Shown in pieces: positions 34,929 to 46,235 of a stretch of DNA of 64,000 bases (position 1 is the stretch's first letter; each line of letters opens with the position of its first letter). The stretch spans positions 79,070 through 143,069 of the forward strand of contig JBAMJV010007509.1 of the NCBI GenBank assembly GCA_037951105.1, in the 5' to 3' direction. The notes beneath the pieces were generated by a model that saw nothing but the letters and a program-made list of their open reading frames with translations, was not told the origin of the DNA and searched no databases. The position numbers and the translations under genes are program-made. Origin of the DNA: Echinarachnius parma (Eukaryota; Echinodermata; Echinoidea; Clypeasteroida; Echinarachniidae).

Positions 34929-35260
34929 ATGGAACCGAAATCCAAGAATTGGAGCTCCAAATACCAAATCTACTACTGTAGACATGATTTGAGCCCATCG
35001 ACATTGACGAAGAACAAACAAGACCAGCTAGATTTTCACGAGGTAAGATATAACAATGTGGGCGCTAGTAATGCATGTGTTTTTGAAAGCCTCAAACCAC
35101 TTTTATTTTGCAGAACTTCGTCTACATCGAGTCATACACACAGACACAGTCAGTGGCGGGGGAACTCGACCATGCCAACTTGCTAATCCTCCGCACATAC
35201 CACAATCTTCTATGTCGTAGGCAACGCTTGCAAAATATACGTATAGCGGGTATTCTTTAA
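34929..35260 (+). CDS. Weak candidate small spliced gene (two exons)
   Basis: An ATG at 34929 opens 38 codons (MEPKSKNWSSKYQIYYCRHD...) ending at a donor CACGAG|GTAAGA at 35043. A pyrimidine-rich acceptor TTTTGCAG at 35106-35113 follows after only 71 bp. Joining them keeps the frame open for 48 more codons (NFVYIESYTQTQSVAGELDH...LCRRQRLQ...) to TAA at 35258-35260, giving 86 residues. No family is recognised, the intron is far shorter than others in the window, and chance cannot be excluded. The first exon could instead be a 5' leader of the gene starting at 46220. Confidence 0.2.
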
Positions 35261-37588
35261 CACGCTGTCGCATGCATTGTCTTAATACTTTTTACGACCA
35301 GGAATGTGTGCATGTAGCGTGTAAATGTAATGATTGCATTATTATTTAATTACTTTTCATTTTTATGTTTTACTTTAATTTCATGGCCAATTCTGGCAAT
35401 TGCAATTTTTATTTTTAATTTTACTTACAAGTTACATAAAAATTAAAAGTTAAATTTAAAACAAACATTAAATTGAAAGGGATCTAGTAACTTTGTTGAC
35501 AAAAAGTGATAAATCTAAATGGTTGGAACTTGGTACAATGTTATATTGTTGTTATCTGAATCTGATATGTCCACAGGGAATTGTGTGAACATTTCAAGTC
35601 AAATGGACGTTATATGGCCGAGTAATGAGCAAAAATGCAAAGTGACTGCACGGTTTTCGCGATTCGTTGTATATTAAATTTAACATCTGAACACTTCAAT
35701 CGTAAATATCTTTTTAACGAAAGGGAAATTTGAAAAACCGAAACCTGTCTCATACTTTTATTGTTATAAGAATACAACAAGGTATGATGCCGGAACCGCT
35801 AGAATTTCAATTGGATTTTATGGATTTGGACAATGTTACTAAATTAAACAAGATCAAAATTTGGCTACTCTGCCAGCGATTTTGCTCTTGCTCCTTCACA
35901 TTACTAGTTCGTGAAATGACGATTTGATTTTGAGTGCACACATGGCCCGGGGTGATACATGTAAATAAATGAATGTCACAATGCCTTGAAGTTGAAGAGA
36001 CGTAAACAAAGTTGGCAGTAGAACAGTGTGCTTGGCCATACCACAAAGCAACAGACCCCATACGCTATGTACTTTTTTCCTGTTTAGCACGTTCACCCTG
36101 GCCACTTTTGCTAGTAGGTTTCACAAATTTGTTGATAATTTCTTTTATTTTTTATTAATTTTTTTCTTTTTCTCTAGTCCCTTCTAAGTTCTAGTTCTAC
36201 AGCCGATAACCCTTCTTAGTTGTGTTTCCTATCTCTTCTTTTCTTGTTTATGTTTTAATTCTTTCTTCCTTTTCTTTATTATTCTTTCTTTTTTTTACCT
36301 TCCTTTTCCTTCCTCATCATTTTCTTTGTTTTAGTTTTTTCCCTTTCTACCCTTGTCACCTAAAAGTTTCTTATCTAGTTTTTTTTTTGCCATAATTTTC
36401 TTTCTCTTTCTGTCCCTTATCTTCTATTTTCTATTTGTCTTAGTTTCCTTTTGTACATACACATGTATACACAACCTTTTTTCCTGTTTTTTGTTGCTTT
36501 TTTTCTTCTTATTTGCTCGCACACACACACGCGCACGCACACACATACTTGTACTGTAGGAGTCTTCAAACGGGGATAAAATTTATAACACCTTCAAACG
36601 GGGATATGCCCGCTTTTTTCGGCTTTTTTGGCTTATCCCCGGTTTGCCGGTGTGTAAACATGGACATATGCCCAATGGGCTGGCCGGTTTACACATACAC
36701 ACACACTCACATACACAAACAGTTCATACATACACACCATCGGTTACATAGATGTAAAATGGGCAATTAAGGGATATCCTTTAAAAATCATAATAACATA
36801 CAGTACAGCCCTTAAGACGATCCCTAAAGTACTATACAGGCTGTTCGGAAAACGGGGATATCCCCGGTTTCCGGCAGGTGTAGACCTTTTGCCATATCGT
36901 GTAATATGGACTCATAGCCAATGTACATTGGGCATTCCGGCCAAAAAAAACCAAACTTAATATGGGGAATTCCCATCACTACGATATACTATACTCACGT
37001 AATTACTAATAAGAAGCAACAAAAGATGCAATCATTCAAATCGAGACTTTTATCACATGAAACAGTCCAAAAAAGTGTTTTTTCCTGTCGAAATGAAGTC
37101 CATCAGAACCGCAATGAGCCATTGCGGATGTAATACACGAGTTGACTATCGGAAACTGAATATTTGATGTCGTACGCAGATGGCGCTATTTAATCTCACG
37201 TATCGTTAACTCGCGGTGGCGATATTTGGCCAAACTAAATTTTGAGACCTTGACTAGCCTCGAATATCAAGACGTTTTTATTGTTTTTTCCATCCCTTTC
37301 TCAATTTTGTTTTACAAACAAGTCTTGCAATTTCATGATCGGTAACGGGGAAGCCACACCTATGTTCAGCTGGGACGAACACAATTATGGCAAATCTTTC
37401 AGCGGTTTGATTGCCGAGATGAGACAGGACTAATGGGCTACATGGATTCAGTAAAAATTGATTGCGGCTTGAAAGAAAACTAACGTGGTGTAATCGGGAG
37501 TATCAGTATTGAATGCGTGTATTATATAGCGAAGATGTTGTTTACCTAGCATATGCATAGCCATTACAGGTCGGTGTGTTGGAAATAC
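35261..37588. other. Intergenic, CT-rich tract and CGGGGATA modules, no gene
   Basis: A polypyrimidine tract runs from about 36130 to 36530 and ends in CA/CG dinucleotide repeats. Modules with AAACGGGGATA and CCGGTGTGTAAAC occur at about 36570-36660 and 36845-36880 and again at 40085-40150. No coding exon is seen. Confidence 0.5.
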
Positions 37589-38175
37589 ACTGGGTGATTT
37601 CAAGTATGGTGTTGGGGTTAGTGTTAGTGTTGAGGATGAAAAACTCGGAAAAACTGCCTCTAATCTGAGCTAAACACCAGCTTCCAGATTAAGAGGAGGT
37701 CACGAACTTTCCGAAAACGATCATACCAAATCGCTACAAACCCTGATATCGATATCAGGATCGATAGTGTTAGTCAACACCAGACAAATATCACCAGAAC
37801 CCCTTTAAAATGGAGACGAAAACTTTCATATGCTTACGAATTATAGAGCAAATCGTAATAAAGACTAACCACATGCATGCATTGAACACCATAATTAGAA
37901 GAAAATATTCAAACCATTCACTTGATCGGTACGATGTTAGTGGATATTCCCTATTTTTCGTGGAATTCGTAACTAAACTCGCAAGAAATGTGCGCGACTC
38001 TCTTTAAAAAATTGAATGCCCGCCGCGCGCAGAGACACATCGCTAGCGCTAGCGGTTTGCATAGCCGACGATGAAGGCATAACTCGCAGTGGCAACACGG
38101 TACAAGTTCGGAGTGAATATCGATAGTACGTGACATGATATAGTTTGATTAAATCTGTCACGTGATCATTAGGGA

Positions 38176-38274
38176 TTCTGTGGCGGAGTGGGTAAGGCCG
38201 GTCGCACGTGTATCACGTAATAAATTAATTGTTAGAAGTGGGTTCGAGTCCCCGATGTGGTAACTTTTTTTTTT
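38176..38274 (+). tRNA. tRNA-like sequence, probable pseudogene or SINE head
   Basis: TGGCGGAGTGGGTAAGG fits a Pol III A box and GGTTCGAGTCC an intact B box 57 bp later, followed by a T-run. The spacing suggests a type II (Leu/Ser-like) tRNA with a long arm. The T stem and acceptor stem do not pair properly and no anticodon arm is convincing, so it is not called as a working tRNA. Confidence 0.4.
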
Positions 38275-38717
38275 GTTGCCATTATTAAAAACAAATCTCG
38301 TAGAGCTTTGAACTCAATTACAAGTTTTTATAAAATGTCAAAGATGTACAAACAATTGTCAGTGTATACATTACGTACAGGGTCCTCTAGAGGAGTGTGT
38401 GTTGGGGTGGGGGGGGGGACAAATAATCATCATGAATCACGATGTTTCAAATATAAACTAATGACAACAAGATTCTGATCTTTCTCATTCTCAACATCGA
38501 ACTGAAAAGGTGTAAACTAAGTATTTTGAAAGTAGCAGTCATTCATAGGCTTTTTTAAAACATGGGAGCTAGAACGTATAAGGCCTATTTATCAAAACAT
38601 TCTGGTTTCGAAAATAATTAGCTGCCTGAAAAGGGGGTAACAAGTTTGCAAGAATCACAGGAATTAACCACCTCTGTATGATATTGTACGTGTGGCTCGA
38701 CAAGGCTGGGGGCCATT

Positions 38718-38741
38718 ATCACCCCCCCCCCCCCCCCCCCA
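38718..38741. repeat. C homopolymer tract
   Basis: A run of about 21 C in an otherwise mixed sequence, one of more than ten such G/C tracts in this window. Confidence 0.9.
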
Positions 38742-39826
38742 CCTCCGAGATTTGTTTTATTGCTCCAAACCGTAAAGCTCGGACCTACCGTTACTATCAC
38801 GTTACGAAATCCTGAAAATCGCTCAATTTCGTGATGTGTGTACAAAACAACTGGCCAATATAAGTTTTCGTTCAAAATAGATACATCGTTGGTTTGGTCT
38901 GGTTTACATTTGTAGTGTTGTTTTGGTGCTCAAAAAGTTAAATTATAGTTAGAAATGAAACAAACAACATAAACAATACAAATGCAGAAGTATAAAAACA
39001 AAGAAATAATTATGTACATAAAATAATTCATTATAAAAACAATAAAACACATAAGGAAGAAACTGGCTATTCCAATTTGTTTTGATGAATTATTATTCTA
39101 TACCTAAATAATGGTCTAAATAATTTATGTAGTGAAAAATGTGAATATCAGATTTATGGGTAAAATATGAATTGTATGACCTTATTTGCGTAAATTACTA
39201 TAGATATTCAAATTAATACATTCATTAAAAAAATAAGATTTTCATTGCGTTTCATAAACTTCACTTACGTAAAATTTCACAAATTATCTAGGTTGATACC
39301 TTTTTTTACATGCTTAGACAAACGAAAACACCACCATTTCAGTTCAGAATTGTGATTTTTATGCCCACCTAGCAACAGTAACACTAACACCAGCTCGATC
39401 TGTACTTGAAATGACTTTCATTTTGATCCCTATGGAAGTTGTTATCTCTATGGAGTTTTGCGTATACATGCTCAACACTAACACTACTGGGCAGATTAGC
39501 AGACGACGCTAAACACCAGCAACCACGTGGCACTGCCGGAAGTACGAGGTCAAACCTCTAACACCAACTCATTTCAAGTACGGTGTTAAGGCTGCAGTTA
39601 GTGTTTAATAAACACTAACACTAGCTCAACACCATCTACGGTAGTATATTGCCATATCAATAAACACCGCCTGTCGAAAACGGAAGTTTGTACAACGGTG
39701 AAATCAGAGGTCATCATGTTAACACCATCCTAACACTAAGTCATTTCAAGTATGGTGTTTAAGCCCGATTTAGTGTTTAATAAACACTAACACCAGGTTT
39801 AAACACCATACTTGAAATCACCCACT

Positions 39827-41247
39827 GTGGACGAAGAGGAGGTGAGCATAAAGTTCGTTTTTTCTGTTTGTTCTAAATTAGTAACTGAAGTAAAACAGGG
39901 ACTAAACTTGCTTTTGCATTATAGTATGCGAGTGTGTGTGAATGAGGGGCGAAAAAATCGGTATAATATGTCAAATTTGGATGTCAGAAAAAAATTTGTT
40001 CGCAAGGGAAAAATGACCTATCGGTATTTTACAGTAGTAACGCAAGGGGCTTACGCAGTAAGCCCCTTGACTTGCAGGGGTGGGTTTCCGGCATATCCCC
40101 GTTTGCCGGTGTGTAAACCCGTGTGTATCCCCGTTTGCCGGTCCTTACAAGTGCACACACACACACACATACATACGCGGACACCGGAATCTGTCCAAAG
40201 CATGCATAAGGTGACTTGCCAATCAACCAAAAAAATACACGGGGGCGACGGGCGATTCGCCCCCGATACCCTTGGAATCGCCCTCGTTAGCCACGGCACG
40301 GGGGCGAAAAAAAAAAAAAAAAAAAAAAAAATTTATTTTTAATTTTTTAATTTTTTTAAAATTTTGTTTTTACATCTTTTTGCATGATCGGAAAGCGCCA
40401 GAAACGTACCAATCATGGCATAATCGGATAGATCACATCATGATAACCATTTATTAGACCCTTGAGCAGTGAAAACGATGTAAAAAAAAAAAGAGCCCCT
40501 GTGAGCCCCAAAATAGCCCCCGTGAATAATTTTCAAAATCGCCCTCGTGAAAAAAAAAGTATTTTTGGCCTGTGAGCATGCACAGTCCACCGCTCGTCTG
40601 ATCAAAGTATCCGAATTAGGATATTAAGACCTCCGCGTCCCGTGGTGGAAATTAGCCCAATTGTGTTAGAAATACAACAGACATTAAAAAGTAGGATTTA
40701 ACACTTTTATGGCACCCGCCGTTACCGCTGTATGATTTATGAAAGATTTCATAGAGCGACTGACGATGTACATTGCAGTATGACTTAATACAAGCGAGAG
40801 AGTGTGCCTGCTAGCATTCACTTACAGTGTCACTAGGTGTGTACGTGTGCAAGTAACGCAGGATGTATGTCTGGAGCAAGGAAAAAATTAATTTTAGGGG
40901 GCTACTTTTTCAATCTGATGGATATCACAAAATATTTTACATAATGCTCTATGGTAATTTTAGGGGCTACCTACTCATTTCAGGGGGCAATTTTGAAAAT
41001 TAGGGGGCAAACTGTCCTCAGCCTCCGTGTATTTCCTACCCTGGTCAGGAGTAAGTAGGTAATGAACTAATGATGCAGGACGGATGGGTGCCCATTTAGT
41101 GCTTACCAGCCACCATAACATGATATGTAGTATGACATGCTCTCCGTAGCTGATGCATTATGCACCTTCACATGTGAATCTCGTAAAGTGAATTATTTGA
41201 TCCACCAGGGCAGCAGATGCCAAATCTGCATTTTCAGAACTTCAATA
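39827..41247. other. Intergenic, repeat debris, no gene
   Basis: CCCGTTTGCCGGTGTGTAAA-type modules (about 40085-40150), a CA run, GGGGGCGA/TCGCCCCC words around an A tract (40305-40331), and fragments related to repeat A/B (TGCATGATCGGAAAGCGCC near 40381). No coding exon is seen. Confidence 0.5.
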
Positions 41248-41251
41248 TTAA

Positions 41252-41782
41252 AGGGGTAGTACAGTTTTGGTAAGGCTGAGCTTTAAATAGTAACCAAAAC
41301 CTGCGCAATAACCTTACAAACTAATAGTTATAAGTTTATAACTGCACCATGATCGAAAGGTATAGAAAATTACAAACGACTAAGTAAAAAGCCTGTTATC
41401 ATTCAAGAAGAGCCATTAAAACAGAAGAGGGCGTTCTCTAAAAAGCATTGGTTTCAACCATTTTTCATACAAAATTATGCATGTGATGTTTTTGGTGAAA
41501 TAATGACTAAATAGAGAGATCATCAACAACTTTTTAAAAACCTCTTGAAAATTTTTGAAAAAGTGTTAGCATTTAAAAAAAAAAAAAAAAATCATCTACG
41601 TAATAATTCTGGGCTCCAGATTTATTCCGCTCGGATATATTTATTGATATTTTAGCCGTTTCTGAACCGATTTTGATCAAATAAAGTTTATTCTGTCATT
41701 AAAATTGTATGCTCAGTTTTTCATTATTTCACAAAAAAGTTATTTCGTACCGCACCCTCTATACCAAAACTGAACTACACCT
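41252..41782. mobile_element. AGGGATAGTTGAG family MITE, copy 3
   Basis: AGGGGTAGTACAGTTTTGGT at the left, CCAAAACTGAACTACACCT at the right, and TTAA on both sides (41248-41251 and 41783-41786). The interior matches copies 1 and 2. Confidence 0.85.
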
Positions 41783-43827
41783 TTAATGTAAAAAAAAAAC
41801 ATTTGGAATGTTTGTTTCTCTTTCAAATGAAATCACATTCAACATAGTTGTTATTTAGTTAATGAGTGAAATTCAACAATGTGGGAAATGCCCATCTTTG
41901 ACAGCAAATGTAGGTATGAAGTATGATTTAACCCTCTGACTGGCTCTGAGTGCAAAATGAATTTGCAAGGAGGATCCTCTTTAACCCAGTTATGGACACG
42001 TTTATTAATACACATGAATAGCTTAATCCACCATTCTTCTGCAATGAACAGAAGATTGGATAGAAGTTAAGTACCTGTAGATACAATTAATTCTAATTTA
42101 GTCTTTATTATACAGGTGGGTCATTCCATGTCAAATCACCCAAAAAAAGTGAAAATTTTCATCGCACCCCCTCCGAATTTGCTAATATTTGGTATGTATG
42201 ATATTTCAACCTTTTAAAGCTCAAATATTTAATTTTTAGCCCAATCCGCCCAACGGTTTTGGCGCTATGGTCGATTCTTATGGGGGAGTTTTGTAAGAAA
42301 TGGGCGTTGGCACCATTTTTCAAATGGCAATTGTCCGTTAACCGTTGGGTCAATTTATGTTGTGATGGTGTCATTGGACTGGGGATGTTATATGCAATCC
42401 ATTTATGCCATTTGTTTTCATGCATGAGCGAGTTTGGATATGATAACCTTTGACCTTAGTCTTTGACCTTCCGTTTTACCTCGTGGATCAAATAATTTTG
42501 AGAATTGTTTTGGCTTAAATGTTGTCTTGATATAATTTCTACAACATATGAAAGAATTGGAGATATATTATTTCTTGTTTTTTCTACAGCCTTGTTTTAA
42601 GTTTGAAAATTTCATGTAAAATTGAATTATTTTAGACCTACACCCATGTCCAAGAATTCTATAGGGGTGTATTATGTATGAAAAAGACCTATTCAAAGTC
42701 ATGATTAGAGGCCTATTCACACCCTGGCTTACCACAGTTAAATAGACCTGCTAATCCCCATACAATAGAAATCCAGACAAATGGCATCTATTGATGTTGC
42801 AATGATACCACATGTTTCTAACCTGACAAGCAGAAATGCAGAAAATGTCTCCCTCTGCAACAGGGCCTAGGTGTAGTTCTTTTCTTGAATACAATCTTTC
42901 AAGTTCAAGTTCAAAATGCAAACTTGTACATCAATCATGAAAGCAAATATCTACAGGTATCCCTTTTCAATGAATTTCATGTTTCTATGCACCATAAATT
43001 GCAATAGTTTGCAATAATATGCAATAGTTACATGATTTGCAATCTGTAAAAATTCAAACACAAAAAGTAACTACCCCCTAGACAACTGCTCATAATTTCA
43101 TAACCAATAATTGTTTCAAGATGTCATCTTACTACAATATTTCTACAGTAGTTTTGTACATTATGCGTGGAAATGAGAGATGGCTGAATGAGCACAGATT
43201 AAAGACAAATGACCCAATTTCAAAAGTCACAAGAACTTGCACATGCCTGTCCATTTTTTGTGAAACAGCACATACGTATGGCTTAATGCATCATTGATGG
43301 TTTGTGAAACAATGCCGTTTGATTTTCACACAAAACAACTGTATATTTATTGTGGTAAAATGACATATTGAAACAATTATTGGTTATGAAATTATGAGCA
43401 GTTGTCTAGGGGGTAGTTACTTTTTGTGTTCAGTTTAGTTGGGAAGAATCAGGTTTGAATTTTTACAGATTGCAAATCATGTAACTTAATTGCATAAAAT
43501 GTTGCATAGAAACATGAAATTCATTGAAAAGGGATACCTGTAGATATTTGCTTTCATGATTGATGTACAAGTTTGCATTTTGAACTTGAACTTGAAAGAT
43601 TGTATTCAAAAAAAGAACTACACCTAGGCCCTGTTGCAGAGGGAGACATTTTCTGCATTTCAACCAATCAGATGTGTGCATTAAGAACATTTGATCTGGC
43701 TCACAATTGATTCTGCCCAGGGCCCTTGTCAGGTTAGAAACATGTGGTATCATTGCAACATCAATAGATGCCATTTGTCTGGATTTCTATTGTATGGGGA
43801 TTAGCAGGTCTATTTAACTGCGGTAAG

Positions 43828-45243
43828 TGTGCCGTCACACTATAGCCACGCTCTGTCTGCGTTCTCGTACTTATAAAAAAAACCAACATTTTTTCCAAAG
43901 CGCAGGGGAAACGCCGACAAATCGAGCGATTAATGACACAATGGTAGCTCGTTCCCGCTCTTGCCACGACCTGAACACGCTCTGCGTACGCTTTGGCCAC
44001 GCTTTCCGAGCTATTCACTGTGCACGCTTGGTGTATCTTTAACAATAGCTCATAACAATGAGACGAGGTCATTTGCTCTACGCTCTGTCTGCGTTCTCGT
44101 ACTTATAAAAAAAAAACAACATTTTTTTCAAAGCGCAGGGGAAACACGATCTCCATGCACACGCTCTGTGCGATCCAATACCATGTACGAATGTAGTTGA
44201 ACACACTCAGTGCGTTTCACGAGGTTGGTGGAGGGAATGGGGAGGGTTATTATTGTTGACTATCATTGGTAGTAGTAGTAGTAGTGGTAGTAGTGGTAGT
44301 AGTGGTAGTGGTAGTGGTAGTGGTGGTGGTGGCAGTGGTGGCAGTGGTGGCAGTGGTGGCAGTGGTGGTAGTGGTGGTAGTGGTGGTAGTGGTGGTAGTA
44401 GTGGTAGTAGTGGTAGTAGTGGTAGTAGTGGTAGTAGTGGTAGTGGTAGTGGTAGTGGTGGTGGTGGCAGTGGTGGTAGTAGTGGTAGTAGTGGTAGTAG
44501 TGATAGTAGTGGTAGTAGTGGTAGTAGTGGTAGTGGTGGTAGTAGTGGTAGATTTTGGACAAAACAATCATATATTTGCGGGAAATATGTGTTCATAATG
44601 CATACATAGGGTGTGCGTATTGGCCACGTTTTAGCCAGAAATTGAGTTTCCCCCAAATGTACATTATTTTTGCCCGGACATGCCATTTTAAATTGTGATA
44701 TCATTTTACCTATAGTTGAAACGTGTCAAACTTCGCAATCTATAGCGTCCACTAGCAGAAGTGCTGGAATAGATCTGCAAGAATGTCTTTTGTTCAACTT
44801 GGGAATGAATGAGAAGATTATGACACTTGTGTGAAAAGATATCCTCCCATGCATGGACATACAATAGCCCCTGAACAAAGAGTAGGACGCCGAAGCCCCA
44901 AGTTTGTTTTTCAACATGTCCAAAGCGAACGCAGAGCGAGCTACGTCCTGCTCTTTTGTTCATCGAGCTATTCATGGAAGGATATCTATTGACGCATGTG
45001 AGATAATCTTCCCATTCATTGCCCACTGCGTTGCCAATTTGCTAATTTAACTTGGTCGCCGCGGGAGCGGCGCCAGAGCGGCCGAGAAAAGTGTACGATC
45101 TAAACAATAGCGAACAATGAACGCCGCTCTCCACACGACCTCAACACGCTCTCCCCACGTCCTCCCCACGCTTCCAATTTTATGAATGGGGATTAGGAGC
45201 GGCGCTAGGTCGGCGCGAGAGCGTAGCTAATGTGACGGGGGTA
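43828..45243. mobile_element. 1.4-kb TIR element nested in the right arm of the fold-back element
   Basis: It interrupts the right arm exactly where the left arm has uninterrupted sequence (GGTAAGCCAGGG in reverse complement). TAAG is repeated at 43824-43827 and 45244-45247. The ends are imperfectly inverted: CCGTCACACTATAGCCACGC at the left against GCGTAGCTAATGTGACGGGG at the right. It contains two copies of a CTCTGTCTGCGTTCTCGTAC block (about 43850 and 44081), CG-rich ends and a GGT/AGT microsatellite. Non-coding. Confidence 0.88.
44266..44555. repeat. AGTGGT trinucleotide-type microsatellite
   Basis: About 290 bp of mixed GGT, AGT and GCAGTGGTG units. It produces simple-sequence ORFs (poly-Val, Gly-Ser, poly-Thr, Tyr-His) on both strands that are not genes. 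Confidence 0.97.
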
Positions 45244-45852
45244 TAAGCCAGGGTGTGAATAGGCCTCTAATCATGACTTTGAATAGGTCTTTTTCATACA
45301 TAATACACCCCTATAGAATTCTTGGACATGGGTGTAGGTCTAAAATAATTCAATTTTACATGAAATTTTCAAACTTAAAACAAGGCTGTAGAAAAAACAA
45401 GAAATAATATATCTCCAATTCTTTCATATGTTGTAGAAATTATATCAAGACAACATTTAAGCCAAAACAATTCTCAAAATTATTTGATCCACGAGGTAAA
45501 ACGGAAGGTCAAAGACTAAGGTCAAAGGTTATCATATCCAAACTCGCTCATGCATGAAAACAAATGGCATAAATGGATTGCATATAACATCCCCAGTCCA
45601 ATGACACCATCACAACATAAATTGACCCAACGGTTAACGGACAATTGCCATTTGAAAAATGGTGCCAACGCCCATTTCTTACAAAACTCCCCCATAAGAA
45701 TCGACCATAGCGCCAAAACCGTTGGGCGGATTGGGCTAAAAATTAAATATTTGAGCTTTAAAAGGTTGAAATATCATACATACCAAATATTAGCAAATTC
45801 GGAGGGGGTGCGATGAAATCCATTGGGTGATTTGACATGGAATGACCCAGGT

Positions 45853-46219
45853 GCATTTAGGAACAAATCAGCAAATCTGATTCCAAGAGTATTGGGACTA
45901 CAGTTGACCATGAATGGAACTCAGAGGGTTAAAATTCACAAAGTACAGGTGACTTGGGCCTTGGCACAAAATGAGCCAGTAGTCTTCTAGCAATCATGAC
46001 TTTTAAGTTGTTATTTATTTGTACAGGTCTGTAATATGCTGTGTAAGTCAACAAGTTAGTACTTAGGTAAATGTTAACTCTTTCCATTCCATATTCAGAA
46101 ATCCTCATCAGGTTCCCGTAGGCAAGTGGGTCAATGCTATCTGTTAGCATGGGAATCTGTTTCAGTATCTTTCCAAATAATTGTTTCACGACTCCTGTCA
46201 TTTTGTTTTGTCTTGCAGG
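45853..46219 (+). other. Upstream intron of the disordered-protein gene
   Basis: No exon is seen. It ends in a pyrimidine-rich acceptor TTTTGTTTTGTCTTGCAG at 46202-46219. Confidence 0.6.
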
Positions 46220-46235
46220 TTTTAATGATGTCATC

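Larger units (their letters stand above)
37592..39823. mobile_element. 2.2-kb TIR element with ACT target duplication and GTGTTAGTGTT motifs
   Basis: GGGTGATTTCAAGTATGGTG at the left is inverted at the right end (CACCATACTTGAAATCACCC). ACT lies on both sides (37589-37591 and 39824-39826). The terminal GTGTTAGTGTT/AACACTAACACT words recur in two more blocks inside the right end (about 39450-39660 and 39700-39790). A tRNA-like segment lies inside. No transposase ORF is visible, so it is non-autonomous. Confidence 0.75.
42118..45848. mobile_element. Large palindromic (fold-back) element with a nested insertion
   Basis: The left arm 42118-43130 is almost exactly the reverse complement of two right-arm blocks, 43375-43820 and 45248-45848. 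The spacer is near 43130-43375. The ends read GGGTCATTCCATGTCAAATC in inverted orientation, and AGGT flanks both sides (42114-42117 and 45849-45852). The two arms encode the same 88-residue and 64-residue open frames on opposite strands, which shows near identity over that stretch and does not imply a gene. The right arm is split by a second element at 43828-45243. No transposase is recognised. Confidence 0.88.

Noticed and set aside
34773..35042. Join of the exon ending at 35042 to the acceptor at 46220 as coding
   Set aside because: The join is out of frame with the large protein and meets a stop soon after; only a non-coding leader would be possible.
44207..44704. Gly-Ser, poly-Val, Leu-Pro and Tyr-His ORFs
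   Set aside because: Translations of a GGT/AGT microsatellite inside a nested element.
42159..45816. Identical 88- and 64-residue ORFs on opposite strands as a gene pair
   Set aside because: They are the two arms of a palindromic element; overlapping frames on both strands and no domain.
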